A DNA stretch of 64,000 nt from a virus. A model generated the notes under the pieces. The model did not search any database. It had not been told where the DNA came from and was given only the letters and a program-made list of their open reading frames with translations. Shown one piece after another: positions 26,043 through 35,999 of this stretch. The stretch is taken from IMG/VR virus record IMGVR_UViG_3300002835_000175, positions 1 to 64,000 of that record, one strand, 5' to 3'. Position numbers and translations under genes: made by a program. The first letter of the stretch is position 1. Every line of letters starts with the position of its first letter.

Positions 26043-26564
26043 ATGTCATGGCAAACAGAGTTGACCGCAATGGTCAGAACTTTAATTAACGATGCCACAA
26101 AACCATATCAATTTAGTGATAATAGAATAGTACAAACAATATTAGTCGCTGGTAAATACATACAATTTGATGTTGATTTTGATAATCAATATACAATAGA
26201 TGTTACAAATCTTACCATGTCGCCCGACCCTACTCAAATTAATGATCAATTTTTTATAATATTATTATCTCTAAAAGCTTCTTGCTTAGTGGACCAGGGA
26301 ACTTTAAGATCAAAAGCCGCCACAGAAGGAGTTAGGGCTGCTCTAGGGCCTGCTAGTTTAAGTGTTGGTGGAGCCGCTGCTGGTTGGGAGATGATTTTAA
26401 AACACGGTCCATGCAAGCTTTATAGAGATCTAGCAGAATATTGGGATGTTTCTAATGCTAGTGCTATTGCTGCTATTCTTGGACCATTTAGTGGTAATAA
26501 ATTTGATCCAGAATTTCAACATGAGAGAAGCAAAAACAGTGATCGTAGTGGCTTTTATCCGTAA
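26043..26564 (+). CDS. Head-tail connector-like protein
   Basis: 173 aa. Starts MSWQTELTAMVRTLINDATK; N-terminal helices and a Gly/Ala-rich centre (LGPASLSVGGAAAGWEMILK) resemble the adaptor proteins that cap the portal. GAGGA before the start. First gene after the capsid terminator, where connectors usually lie. Confidence 0.6.
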   Translation: MSWQTELTAMVRTLINDATKPYQFSDNRIVQTILVAGKYIQFDVDFDNQYTIDVTNLTMSPDPTQINDQFFIILLSLKASCLVDQGTLRSKAATEGVRAALGPASLSVGGAAAGWEMILKHGPCKLYRDLAEYWDVSNASAIAAILGPFSGNKFDPEFQHERSKNSDRSGFYP

Positions 26565-26580
26565 ACTAGAGGTATAAACT

Positions 26581-26985
26581 ATGCCAGCAGGAACTTATAA
26601 TTTTACTATAGAACAAGGGGCCTCTTTTGGTCTTAGCTTAACATATGCGGATTCTAGTGGAGTGCCAATAAATCTATCCGGATTCCAGTGTGCTAGAATG
26701 CAGTGGAACGCAAATAATAATAATACATATCAATTTACTACTACTAATACAAATAGTGGTTTATATTTATTTGAATTTGGATCACCATTAAGTAGTGGTA
26801 TTATTAATTTTAAATTACCAGCTAGTATCACAGCAGGATACGACTTCACATCGGCTAATTATGATATGGAATTAGAATCTTATGCTGTATTTTATAGTGG
26901 CGGAGGTCCGCAAGTTATAAGATTATTACAAGGCACAATTACTGTAGAACCTGAGATTACGAAAATTAGCTGTGCTGGTGTTTAA
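26581..26985 (+). CDS. Beta-sandwich structural protein, 134 aa
   Basis: Starts MPAGTYNFTIEQGASFGLSL. The pattern Y-x-F-x-I-x-x-G-x-x-x-x-L-x-L-x-Y, then INLSGF, and a C-terminal RLLQGTITVEP strand reads as an Ig-like or fibre-N-terminal domain. The 40399-40794 product has the same order (LTLDKGSGYRITFLL, VNLSGYSLRGTI, KGLITFI). Its stop overlaps the fibre start by one base (TAATG), so it probably anchors or precedes the fibre. Confidence 0.6.
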   Translation: MPAGTYNFTIEQGASFGLSLTYADSSGVPINLSGFQCARMQWNANNNNTYQFTTTNTNSGLYLFEFGSPLSSGIINFKLPASITAGYDFTSANYDMELESYAVFYSGGGPQVIRLLQGTITVEPEITKISCAGV

Positions 26986-29900
26986 TGAGCACTATTACGA
27001 TAGTAACGCTTAATGGTGAAACATACACCATAAATGTTGATCAACCGAACTCAAATAATCTTGAGGTCACAGAAGGTGTTGGATCAACTAATAATGTGTC
27101 TGTTTCTGAACTTGGCTCTGAAAGCCAAAATATATCATTAGATGATGCTGAAATTAATGTTGTTACTATACAACCAACAGAATCATCAACAATATCTGTT
27201 GCTACTACGGAAATATCTAATTCTGTAGTAACAATTAACGAAGGACAACAAGGTCCTCCTGGAGCGGGCGCTCAAGGCATACAAGGCATACAGGGTCCTC
27301 AAGGAACAACTGGAATACAAGGATTTTATGGTATTCAAGGAACTCAAGGAGTTCAAGGTCGTCAAGGGACTCAGGGAATCCAGGGGACTCAAGGAACTCA
27401 AGGAATTCAAGGAATTCAAGGGGTCCAAGGAACTCAAGGAGTACAAGGAAACCAAGGAACACAAGGTACTCAAGGTGTACAAGGCTCTCTTGGCATACAA
27501 GGTATCCAGGGAATACAAGGTGTTCAAGGAAATCAAGGAACTACAGGCATACAAGGGTTAGTTGGTAACCAAGGAACACAAGGAATCCAAGGAGCTCAAG
27601 GAATTCAGGGCAATACTGGTACTCAAGGATCTGTTGGAATTCAAGGAACACAAGGCGTTCAAGGCGTTCAAGGCAATCAAGGCACTCAGGGCTTATTAGG
27701 CATACAGGGAAATCAGGGTATACAAGGTGTTCAAGGAACTCAGGGTACTCAAGGCATACAGGGCAACACTGGCGCCCAAGGATCTAATGGTACACAAGGT
27801 ACTCAAGGTACCCAAGGAACTCAGGGGATCCAGGGTGTTACTGGAAGCCAAGGAAACACTGGTAGTCAAGGCTCTCAAGGATTACAGGGTAGTCAAGGTA
27901 CTCAAGGAACAATTGGAAGCCAAGGAAGTCAAGGAACTCAAGGTAGCGTAGGCAATCAGGGTACTCAGGGAATCCAAGGCACCACTGGCTCTCAGGGATC
28001 TGTGGGAAGCCAAGGGAGTGTTGGATCTCAAGGCTCTCAAGGAACACAGGGAATACAAGGAGAGCAAGGCATTCAGGGACAGACAGGTATCCAAGGCAGT
28101 CAAGGTGCTCAAGGAACACAAGGAGTACAAGGAACTATAGGAGCACAAGGACAGATTGGTTCTCAAGGAACCCAGGGTCTGCAAGGAACTCAAGGAATCC
28201 AGGGTATACAAGGAACTATTGGCAGTCAGGGCTTAGATGGCATACAAGGAAGTCAAGGAGTTCAAGGTATACAAGGAGGCATTCCGTCTATAACTAATTA
28301 TGCAGATAATAGGATATTAACTAGTGATGGAACCACAACTGGCGTTAATGCCGAAACCAATCTTACGTTTAATGGTTCTCTATTAGCTATTAGCGGAAAT
28401 CTTGTTGCTAATACTGGCAATTTAGATGTTTTATATTTTAATACCAATATAGAACCAACACTATTACAAGGACAAATGGCTTGGAATGATACTGAGGGCA
28501 CTGTTGATATAGCTCTAACAGATACTGCTATTATAAATCTTGGTGAACATGAAATGTTTAGAGTTAGAAACGAGACAGGTGGCGTTCTATACAAAGGTCA
28601 GGCCGTTATGGCTAGTGGAGTTCACGCTAATGGTATTATAGAGCCAAGCTTATATACCGCTAATGGTAGTGTCAGAGAAGTAAGATTTATGGGGCTGGTT
28701 TATGAAAACATAAATGATAATAATAATGGTTACGTTATTCATTTTGGTCATGTAAATAATATTGATACTCGTGGAAATGTTGTTAGCAATATTGCTGTGG
28801 GCGATGAAACATGGGCTAATGGAGATATATTGTATGTGCATCCAACCGTAGCGGGTAAACTCACTAAGAACGAACCCAAACATAGTATCTCCGCCGCCAT
28901 AATTCTTGATGCTGCTAATAATGGTAAAATATTTGTAAGACCCATAAGTTATGGTCATTTAAATGATAATCATGATGTGGCTGTTAGTGGTGCTACTAAT
29001 GGTCAATTTTTACAATACAATTCTGCTACAGACTATTGGGTTCCTAGTAGTAGTGGAAACTTTACTACATTATTAGTTAATGGTATCGGAGTTAGCATTA
29101 GTGGTCATACACACACAGCCTCTCAGATAACAGATTTTAATGAGGCCATAGACGATAGGATTGGTAGCGGATTGTTTGTTGCTGGAACTGGTATCAATCT
29201 AAATTACAATGATGCTGGAAATATTTTCACGGTTAGCGTTACTGGTCTAGTTAATAACCCAACCAATAATAGAATATTGACTAGTAGAGACAACACAACC
29301 ACAGGTATTGATGCTGAAAGCAACGCTACGTTTGATGGAACCACATTAGCTGTTAGCGGGGTATTAATAGTTGATAAAGTTAAAATAGATAATAACGTTA
29401 TATTTGCAGAAACACCAACAAACAATAAACACTATTTAGGTATTAATGTTGATCAACTCTTTATTGACACGTCGGAATATTCTGCTGCTGCTGGTAGTGG
29501 AGGAGTAACAATATTTGGAACTAATAATCCAACATTAATAATTACAAATGAAACAGCCGAAGACTATCCTACAGAAATTAAATTAAGAAGCGCTGGTGGA
29601 TCATCCAATAAATTAATTATAGGTTCTTATAATACCGAAAATTATAATGGAAATGGTCCTTCAGCTAATGTTAATGAAATTTACTCTTTAGCCGATTATG
29701 ATCTAAGTATTCTTGCTGAGAGCGGTAGTTTAAATCTTAATGCTTTTAATAATAGCGTTAATATCGGACCAATATTAAATGTTGATAATTTAAGAATAGA
29801 TGGAAATACTATTAGTTCCACTAATACTGATGGTAACATTATTATAACTCCAAGTGGTAGCGGAGCATTACAAAGAGATAGTGGTGGAAATACCAGAGGT

Positions 29901-32087
29901 TCCTATGCTGTTGACTGGCAGACAGAGAGATTTAATAATAATCAAGTAGCTTCTGGGCCATGGAGTGTTATAGGTGGAGGAACATACAACAGAGCGGCTG
30001 GACAAGAGAATGTTATAGCGGGTGGAAATAGCAACTATACGGATGGCCTTGTTTCTGTTATAGCTGGTGGAACAACAAATAAAGCTTTAGGAGCTTATTC
30101 TGCTGTTGTTGGCGGAGATAGAAATAGTGTTAGTGGAGACTACTCTTTTATAGGAGCAGGATCTCTTAATAATATTAGTGGAAATTTTAGTTCAATAATT
30201 GGAGGAGAATATAATAATGATGGAGGATATAATAATGTATTTATTTTAGGTAGTAATCTTACCGGAGTACAACCAGACACAACATACACACAAAATCTAA
30301 TTGCTGCTGGTAGTGGCAAATTTACAAATCTTTATGTTAACACTACTCCTGTTAGCGTTAGTGGACATACCCACATAGCATCACAAATAACAGACTTTAA
30401 TGAGGCTGTTGATGACCGCATAGGATCAGGATTATTTGCGGCCGGAACTGGTATTAATTTAAATTATAATGATGGTAGCAACAGCTTCGCTGTCAGTGTC
30501 ACAGGACTCATAAGCAATCCTGCAAACAATAGAATATTAACTAGTAGAGACAGCACAACCACTGGCATTGATGCTGAAACTAATGCTACTTTTGATGGAA
30601 CCACACTAGCAGTTAGCGGAGCCGTAACTGTTGATAATCTAAGACTAGACGGTAATACTATTAGTAGCACAAACTCTAATGGTAGTATTATTATACAACC
30701 AAGTGGTACTGGAGCATTACAGCGTGATAGTGGCGGAAACGCTAGGGGAGAATATGCTGTTGATTGGCAAACTGTGCGATCTAGCGGCACCATGGTGGCT
30801 GGTGGAAATTATAGTGTTATTGGCGGGGGATATAACAACACCAGCAGCAACAACTACAGCACCGTGGGCGGGGGAAGTAGCAACACCAGCAGCGGAAACA
30901 AAAGCACAGTTGGCGGGGGGTATGAAAACACCAGCAGCGGATTCGCTAGCACCGTTGGCGGGGGAAATAGCAACACCAGCAGCGGATACTACAGCACAGT
31001 TGGCGGGGGAGGAAGCAACACCAGCATCAACCTCTACAGCACAGTTGGCGGGGGAAAATACAACACCAGCAGCGGCACCTACAGCACCGTGGGCGGGGGA
31101 AGAATCAACACCAGCAGCAACAACTACAGCACCGTTGGCGGGGGACTTAACAACACCAGCAGCGGATTCGCTAGCACCGTTGGCGGGGGAAATGGCAACA
31201 CCAGCAGCAACAACTACAGCACCGTGGGCGGGGGATATGACAACACCAGCAGCGGAAACAAAAGCACAGTTGGCGGGGGATATCAAAACACTGCCAGCAA
31301 CTTCTACAGCACAGTTGGTGGGGGACATAACAACACCAGCAGCGGCTACTACAGCACCGTTCCTGGCGGATTTAGAGCAGCAGCAACAAAATACGGCGAA
31401 TTGTGTCACGCGGCAGGACGCTTTGCTAATAATGGTGATGCTCAGCACACAGTACTATTAGCAAGAACATCAACACTAAGCGGAACGTTTACTGTTAGCA
31501 TAGCTAGTCCAGCAGTATTTACAAAAAGTAATCACAACTTAAAAGCTGGAGATACCATAACACTAAGCACCACAGGAAGTTTACCAACAGGATTAAATAC
31601 TACCACAACCTACCATGTTATTAGTTCTGGTATCAGCGCCAATGCCTTTAGGGTTAGTACAAGTGCGGGCGGAAGTGCTGTTAATACTAGCGGAACTCAA
31701 AGTGGAACTCATTCATTAACTGTTACTAGTAGCAGATTAACACTAAACGGAGCGATTGGGGTAACAGCTCAAGAACTATTAACACTACCAGCAGAAACAA
31801 CTTGGACATTCGAAATCAAATTGAGCGCATATAATGATACTGATAATGTTGCCGCTGGCTGGATATATCGAGGAGTTATACGACGAAACGCCGCTAACAG
31901 CACAACATTAGTTGGTAGTTTAATAGAAGAAAGTTGGAAAGAAACCGCCATGAATAGCGCAAGTGCTAGTGTGGTTGCTGATGATACTAACGAAGCATTA
32001 GAAATAAGAGTAACCGGATTAACTAGTAAAAATATTCGCTGGGTAGCAGTTGTGGATATCTCTCAAGTTAGTTATGGTACACCATGA
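26985..32087 (+). CDS. Giant tail fibre with collagen-like and YadA-like repeats
   Basis: 1700 aa. Residues 1-88 are an anchoring N terminus. About 89-435 is an unbroken Gly-x-x collagen-like rod (GPPGAG, then GIQG/GTQG units). About 435-1270 has beta-rich modules repeated here and in other fibres (ISGHTHTASQITDFNEAI; IGSGLFVAGTGINLNYND). About 1273-1462 consists of YadA-head-like repeats (STVGGGYENTSSG). The C-terminal part begins RAAATKYGELCHAAGRFANN, a known phage fibre tip pattern. A trimeric receptor-binding fibre. Confidence 0.85.
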   Translation: MSTITIVTLNGETYTINVDQPNSNNLEVTEGVGSTNNVSVSELGSESQNISLDDAEINVVTIQPTESSTISVATTEISNSVVTINEGQQGPPGAGAQGIQGIQGPQGTTGIQGFYGIQGTQGVQGRQGTQGIQGTQGTQGIQGIQGVQGTQGVQGNQGTQGTQGVQGSLGIQGIQGIQGVQGNQGTTGIQGLVGNQGTQGIQGAQGIQGNTGTQGSVGIQGTQGVQGVQGNQGTQGLLGIQGNQGIQGVQGTQGTQGIQGNTGAQGSNGTQGTQGTQGTQGIQGVTGSQGNTGSQGSQGLQGSQGTQGTIGSQGSQGTQGSVGNQGTQGIQGTTGSQGSVGSQGSVGSQGSQGTQGIQGEQGIQGQTGIQGSQGAQGTQGVQGTIGAQGQIGSQGTQGLQGTQGIQGIQGTIGSQGLDGIQGSQGVQGIQGGIPSITNYADNRILTSDGTTTGVNAETNLTFNGSLLAISGNLVANTGNLDVLYFNTNIEPTLLQGQMAWNDTEGTVDIALTDTAIINLGEHEMFRVRNETGGVLYKGQAVMASGVHANGIIEPSLYTANGSVREVRFMGLVYENINDNNNGYVIHFGHVNNIDTRGNVVSNIAVGDETWANGDILYVHPTVAGKLTKNEPKHSISAAIILDAANNGKIFVRPISYGHLNDNHDVAVSGATNGQFLQYNSATDYWVPSSSGNFTTLLVNGIGVSISGHTHTASQITDFNEAIDDRIGSGLFVAGTGINLNYNDAGNIFTVSVTGLVNNPTNNRILTSRDNTTTGIDAESNATFDGTTLAVSGVLIVDKVKIDNNVIFAETPTNNKHYLGINVDQLFIDTSEYSAAAGSGGVTIFGTNNPTLIITNETAEDYPTEIKLRSAGGSSNKLIIGSYNTENYNGNGPSANVNEIYSLADYDLSILAESGSLNLNAFNNSVNIGPILNVDNLRIDGNTISSTNTDGNIIITPSGSGALQRDSGGNTRGSYAVDWQTERFNNNQVASGPWSVIGGGTYNRAAGQENVIAGGNSNYTDGLVSVIAGGTTNKALGAYSAVVGGDRNSVSGDYSFIGAGSLNNISGNFSSIIGGEYNNDGGYNNVFILGSNLTGVQPDTTYTQNLIAAGSGKFTNLYVNTTPVSVSGHTHIASQITDFNEAVDDRIGSGLFAAGTGINLNYNDGSNSFAVSVTGLISNPANNRILTSRDSTTTGIDAETNATFDGTTLAVSGAVTVDNLRLDGNTISSTNSNGSIIIQPSGTGALQRDSGGNARGEYAVDWQTVRSSGTMVAGGNYSVIGGGYNNTSSNNYSTVGGGSSNTSSGNKSTVGGGYENTSSGFASTVGGGNSNTSSGYYSTVGGGGSNTSINLYSTVGGGKYNTSSGTYSTVGGGRINTSSNNYSTVGGGLNNTSSGFASTVGGGNGNTSSNNYSTVGGGYDNTSSGNKSTVGGGYQNTASNFYSTVGGGHNNTSSGYYSTVPGGFRAAATKYGELCHAAGRFANNGDAQHTVLLARTSTLSGTFTVSIASPAVFTKSNHNLKAGDTITLSTTGSLPTGLNTTTTYHVISSGISANAFRVSTSAGGSAVNTSGTQSGTHSLTVTSSRLTLNGAIGVTAQELLTLPAETTWTFEIKLSAYNDTDNVAAGWIYRGVIRRNAANSTTLVGSLIEESWKETAMNSASASVVADDTNEALEIRVTGLTSKNIRWVAVVDISQVSYGTP
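27250..28285 (+). repeat. Collagen-like coding repeat
   Basis: Continuous 9-nt-period repeat, mainly GG(N)-(A/N)(T/C)(A/N)-CA(A/G), encoding Gly-Ile/Thr/Val/Ser-Gln triplets. Near-identical units make it prone to length change. Confidence 0.9.
30800..31375 (+). repeat. YadA-like coding repeat with G/C-rich codons
   Basis: Twelve or so 42-nt units of the type GTTGGCGGGGGA ... AACACCAGCAGC. Codon choice (AGC, ACC, GGC) differs from the A/T-ending codons on either side. Confidence 0.85.
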
Positions 32088-32134
32088 TGTTTATGAGTAT
32101 TATAGGATAAGGATCTGATACAACAGGAGACAAT

Positions 32135-32935
32135 ATGAAAAAGTTCTTTTTTATTAGCGGACTTCCAAGATCTGGAAGCACCTTACTTTGTAATATATTA
32201 GCCCAAAATGACAACGTTTTTGTTAGCAAAGCAACAAGTGGCTGTCACGATGTTTTGTTTGGTGTTAGAAATCAGTGGGATAAACTGATTGAGCATCAAG
32301 CGGAAGGTGTGGATTATAATCAACTAAAGAGAGTACTAAACTCTATATTAAATAATTATCATTCAACAGATAAAAATACTATTATTGATAAGGGTAGAGG
32401 ATGGCTTTCTTTGATAGAAATGATTGAATTTATAAATGGTTCAACCCCTAAAATTATAGTCCCGGTGCGTAATATTACAGAAATACTAAGTAGTTTTGAA
32501 AAACTATGGAGAAAAAGTACTGGTCAAAGTCAGTGGAACTTTGAACAGGGTGATTATATCAAGAGTCAAACTGTGGAGGGACGCTGTGATATTTGGGCTA
32601 GTGCTGGTCAACCAGTAGGACTAGCATACAACAGAGTAAAAGATACTATTACTAGAGGCTATCAGAACGATCTTCTTTTTGTGGAATTTGACCAATTAAC
32701 TAGCCAGCCAACGCAGACCCTCAAAATGGTGTATGATTATTTAGAATTACCCTACTATCAACACAACTTTAATAATGTGGAACAATACACTCAGGAGGAT
32801 GACGAAGGAGTTCATAGAATCCAAGATTTGCACAAAATCAAACCAGTAGTAGTTCCTGTTCCCCATGATAGTGATAAAATATTAGGTAAATTTTTAGTAG
32901 AAAAATATAGTAATCTAGAATTATGGAAAAATTAA
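32135..32935 (+). CDS. Sulfotransferase-family protein
   Basis: 266 aa. MKKFFFISGLPRSGSTLLCN carries the 5'-phosphosulfate loop (G-L-P-R-S-G-S-T, residues 9-16); IIVPVRNITEILSSFEKLWR (about 108-127) carries the 3'-phosphate contact. These mark PAPS-dependent sulfotransferases. Lying in the fibre block, it may modify host surface glycans or the virion. GGAG upstream. Confidence 0.85.
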   Translation: MKKFFFISGLPRSGSTLLCNILAQNDNVFVSKATSGCHDVLFGVRNQWDKLIEHQAEGVDYNQLKRVLNSILNNYHSTDKNTIIDKGRGWLSLIEMIEFINGSTPKIIVPVRNITEILSSFEKLWRKSTGQSQWNFEQGDYIKSQTVEGRCDIWASAGQPVGLAYNRVKDTITRGYQNDLLFVEFDQLTSQPTQTLKMVYDYLELPYYQHNFNNVEQYTQEDDEGVHRIQDLHKIKPVVVPVPHDSDKILGKFLVEKYSNLELWKN

Positions 32936-32936
32936 A

Positions 32937-33293
32937 ATGAGTATATTAGACAACAACAGGCCAGACAGAATAGAAATTCCCAAAGCTAAAATGGCCGCTA
33001 ATCGTTTAATTCAAATGACCAAACAAACTTATCAACAAATGGTTCAATCTTTTAATCAGGGTGCTCAAATATTTTGGAAAAATGGTATGGGCGCCACCCC
33101 ATCAGAGATTGCTGCTGAATTGGGGGAAGACGCTAAAGAAGTTTTTGAGTTGCATCACAAGCTCGGCCAACTTATTGCTACCGTTAAACCAGAAGCCATA
33201 GCCGAAGGAGTTGATCTAGTTGGTAACTTTATAATAAATGAAGATGGTACCGTTACTATAGTTGAGCCAGAAACGCCAGTTTCTCCAGAATAA
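32937..33293 (+). CDS. Hypothetical structural-block protein, 118 aa
   Basis: Starts MSILDNNRPDRIEIPKAKMA; helical middle (QMTKQTYQQMVQSFNQGAQI), then NGMGATPSEIAAELGEDAKE, a pattern of tail-associated proteins found between fibre genes in many phages. It starts one base after the sulfotransferase stop. Role unknown. Confidence 0.65.
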   Translation: MSILDNNRPDRIEIPKAKMAANRLIQMTKQTYQQMVQSFNQGAQIFWKNGMGATPSEIAAELGEDAKEVFELHHKLGQLIATVKPEAIAEGVDLVGNFIINEDGTVTIVEPETPVSPE

Positions 33294-33303
33294 GGATTAA
33301 AAT

Positions 33304-35373
33304 ATGCCTATTGATTATGGTACAAATAATGTATCTAGTAGTGGCAATATTAGTGTTAGTGGTATAGTTACCGCTATTAGTGGTGTTTTTACTAATCTAA
33401 CATTTAATGGAACTGTTGTCAGTATTAGTGGTCATACTCATACGGCTTCTTCAATTACTGATTTCAATGAGGCTGTTGATGATCGTATAGGCAGTGGACT
33501 ATTCGTTGCTGGTACTGGCATCAATCTAAACTATAATGATAGTACTAATAGTTTTACTGTTAGTGTAACCGGGGTTAGTTTTAGTGGTCATACCCATACC
33601 TCGTCAAATATAACTGACTTTAACTCTAGCGTAAGTGGATTATTACCAACCATATCAAATAGTGGAAATAATAGAATTCTTACAAGCACAGGAAGTACTG
33701 TTGGCATAAATGCTGAGTCGAATCTTACATTTGATGGTACTACTTTTGTTTGTAGCGGAAGTGCTAGAATAGGAAATTTAGATTATATAGATGTGGATGA
33801 TGAGTATGTTTTTATTAGAAATTTCAATGATATTCCTATATTTGAGGGTGAAGAACTTATACTAAATAGCAGCGACGGAATCAATTCAGTAAGTTGGGGC
33901 GGTAGAAGTTTAGTTAATAACTATGGACAACCAAATTTCAATTGGAGCGGATCAGGAGTTTCTGTTGGTGTTGGCGCTTCACCGGTAAATGACTATGCTC
34001 TATATGTTACTGGTAGTGGTTATTTTAGTAATAATGTAACGATAAATAATCAAACAGCAAACACCATAGCGGGTTTTGACGGTAATAAAAATATTACCTC
34101 TCTAGCTACTGGAACATATCCAAGCTTAACCGAATTAAGTTATGTTAAGGGTGTTACGAGCGCACTACAAACCCAACTTAATGCTAAACAAAATACTTTA
34201 ACAAATCCTGTTACTGGCACAGGAGCAGCGAATCATATAGCATACTGGACTAGTAGTAGCGGAATAGCTCACGATGCTAGTCAATTATTTTGGGACGCTA
34301 CTAATAATAGATTGGGTGTAGGTACCGCTTTACCATCCGGAACATTAAATGTTATAGGAACTGGATTGTTTTCTACCACAACAGGTATAATTCCAAATGC
34401 TTTACTAGATCTGTATTCAGCTACTAGTGGGGATATGATATTTAATGTTGAGGGTACTAATGGGTCATTATTTAGCGTTATAGACAATCTTAGTGGCACT
34501 CTTATGAGTGTTAATAATAATGCTGGGTTACCAGTGTTTGAAGTATTTAGTGATGATAGAGTGATTGGTGGACGATATAATCAAAATGATTTTGTAATTA
34601 GTAGTGGTGGTAATGTTGGAATTGGAACAGCGTCGCCCACCTCAAAACTTCATGTTATTGGCTCTGGTCTATTTAGTTCAGATATTAATGCTAATAGATT
34701 TATTAGCTCACAATCATCTGGCGATGAGGGTGGAGAAATATTACTCAATAAACCAGCAACAAATAGTTCCATTAGTGGTAATCTCACAATAGATTTATGG
34801 CAAAATAGATTACGAATTTTTGAGACCACAGGATCTAACAGAGGATACTATCTAGATATAACAGAGGGTGCTGCGACCGCAGGAACTCCATTAAAAACAA
34901 AAACTTTAAGATTATTTACAGCTCTAGATAATCAACCTCCAGCATCCGCATTCGCAACATTAGATACGAGAAACAGTATTGCTGTTTTAGATTTCGACGA
35001 CACGACAGAAGAAAGTGCAGTATTTGTTGGGGTTGTACCAGATAATGCTAATCTAGCATCAGGACTTTCAGTACGAATTCATTGGATGGCAACTACTGCT
35101 ACCAGTGGTAATTGTCGTTGGGGTATTCAATTTGAAGATATGAATACCGACGAGGATGCCGATTCATTCGATACCGCAACAGAAGCTCATTCTGCTACTA
35201 ACGGCACCGCCGGAATACCAACCACAACAACAATAACATGCACAACCATAGATTCATTAGTTGCTGGTGATTTCTTTAGGATCAAAATTTATAGAGATGT
35301 TAGTGATACTACTAATGACACTATGACTGGAGATGCTGAACTTATTGCTGTGGAAGTTAGGAGTGTTCTATAA
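33304..35373 (+). CDS. Tail fibre protein 2, 689 aa
   Basis: Shares whole modules with the 1700-aa fibre: VSISGHTHTASSITDFNEAV, IGSGLFVAGTGINLNYNDST. The C-terminal domain (about 540-689) starts at LRLFTALDNQPPASAFATLD and ends in a beta-rich region found at the tips of phage fibres. Stop and next start overlap (TAATG). Probably a second receptor-binding fibre or a shaft partner. Confidence 0.75.
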   Translation: MPIDYGTNNVSSSGNISVSGIVTAISGVFTNLTFNGTVVSISGHTHTASSITDFNEAVDDRIGSGLFVAGTGINLNYNDSTNSFTVSVTGVSFSGHTHTSSNITDFNSSVSGLLPTISNSGNNRILTSTGSTVGINAESNLTFDGTTFVCSGSARIGNLDYIDVDDEYVFIRNFNDIPIFEGEELILNSSDGINSVSWGGRSLVNNYGQPNFNWSGSGVSVGVGASPVNDYALYVTGSGYFSNNVTINNQTANTIAGFDGNKNITSLATGTYPSLTELSYVKGVTSALQTQLNAKQNTLTNPVTGTGAANHIAYWTSSSGIAHDASQLFWDATNNRLGVGTALPSGTLNVIGTGLFSTTTGIIPNALLDLYSATSGDMIFNVEGTNGSLFSVIDNLSGTLMSVNNNAGLPVFEVFSDDRVIGGRYNQNDFVISSGGNVGIGTASPTSKLHVIGSGLFSSDINANRFISSQSSGDEGGEILLNKPATNSSISGNLTIDLWQNRLRIFETTGSNRGYYLDITEGAATAGTPLKTKTLRLFTALDNQPPASAFATLDTRNSIAVLDFDDTTEESAVFVGVVPDNANLASGLSVRIHWMATTATSGNCRWGIQFEDMNTDEDADSFDTATEAHSATNGTAGIPTTTTITCTTIDSLVAGDFFRIKIYRDVSDTTNDTMTGDAELIAVEVRSVL

Positions 35374-35999
35374 TGGCATATAATTTTGTTAGAGCAAGCT
35401 CACAATCTATTTCTGGTAATGGACCATCTATTTCTGTTTATCCTGTAACTTTTTCCGCATGGGCCTATGCTACTAATGATACTGTTGCTATGACAATTAT
35501 GTCTTGGCTGCAAGCAGCTACTAATCAAGGATTTCGTACGCTATTTGCTGGCCAAGCAGTAGCAGATCCTATTAGAGGTAATTTATTAACAACAGTAAAT
35601 TATATTGCCCAAACCACTAGTGGATTCACTATTAATACTTGGCACCATGTTTGTTTCGTTTGTTCATCCTCAACATCACGAACAATTTATAGAGATGGAG
35701 GTTCCAGTGGCACTAATACGACTGATGTTACGCCAACTAGTTTAACTAGAGTTTTAATTGGAACAAATACAGTAGAAGGTTTCGATGGTTATATAAGTGA
35801 CATTGCTATATGGTCAGCAGCTCTCAATATTGACGAGATTAATAGCTTAGTTAAAGGATTCTCTGCAAAAAAAATAAGGCCACAATCACTAGAGTATTAT
35901 GCTCCTTTGGTAAGAAATCTTTATGAATATAATAATAATACTACTTTAACAAATAATAACGCAGCAACAGTTACTACTCATAATAGGATATATTCATGA
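35373..35999 (+). CDS. LamG/concanavalin-A-like lectin domain protein
   Basis: 208 aa. MAYNFVRASSQSISGNGPSI, then VTFSAWAYATND, TWHHVCFVCSSSTSRTIYRD and DGYISDIAIWSAALNIDEIN are the strands and terminal helix of a LamG-type jelly roll, used by fibres for glycan binding. Overlaps the preceding fibre by TAATG and the next gene by ATGA. Confidence 0.8.
   Translation: MAYNFVRASSQSISGNGPSISVYPVTFSAWAYATNDTVAMTIMSWLQAATNQGFRTLFAGQAVADPIRGNLLTTVNYIAQTTSGFTINTWHHVCFVCSSSTSRTIYRDGGSSGTNTTDVTPTSLTRVLIGTNTVEGFDGYISDIAIWSAALNIDEINSLVKGFSAKKIRPQSLEYYAPLVRNLYEYNNNTTLTNNNAATVTTHNRIYS

Noticed and set aside
27186-28211. Leu/Ser-rich frames within the collagen-like tract
   Set aside because: Shadows of the 9-nt repeat.
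30679-31461. Long frames on both strands opposite or out of frame with the YadA-like repeats
   Set aside because: They arise because the 42-nt repeat is a multiple of three and lacks stops in every frame.
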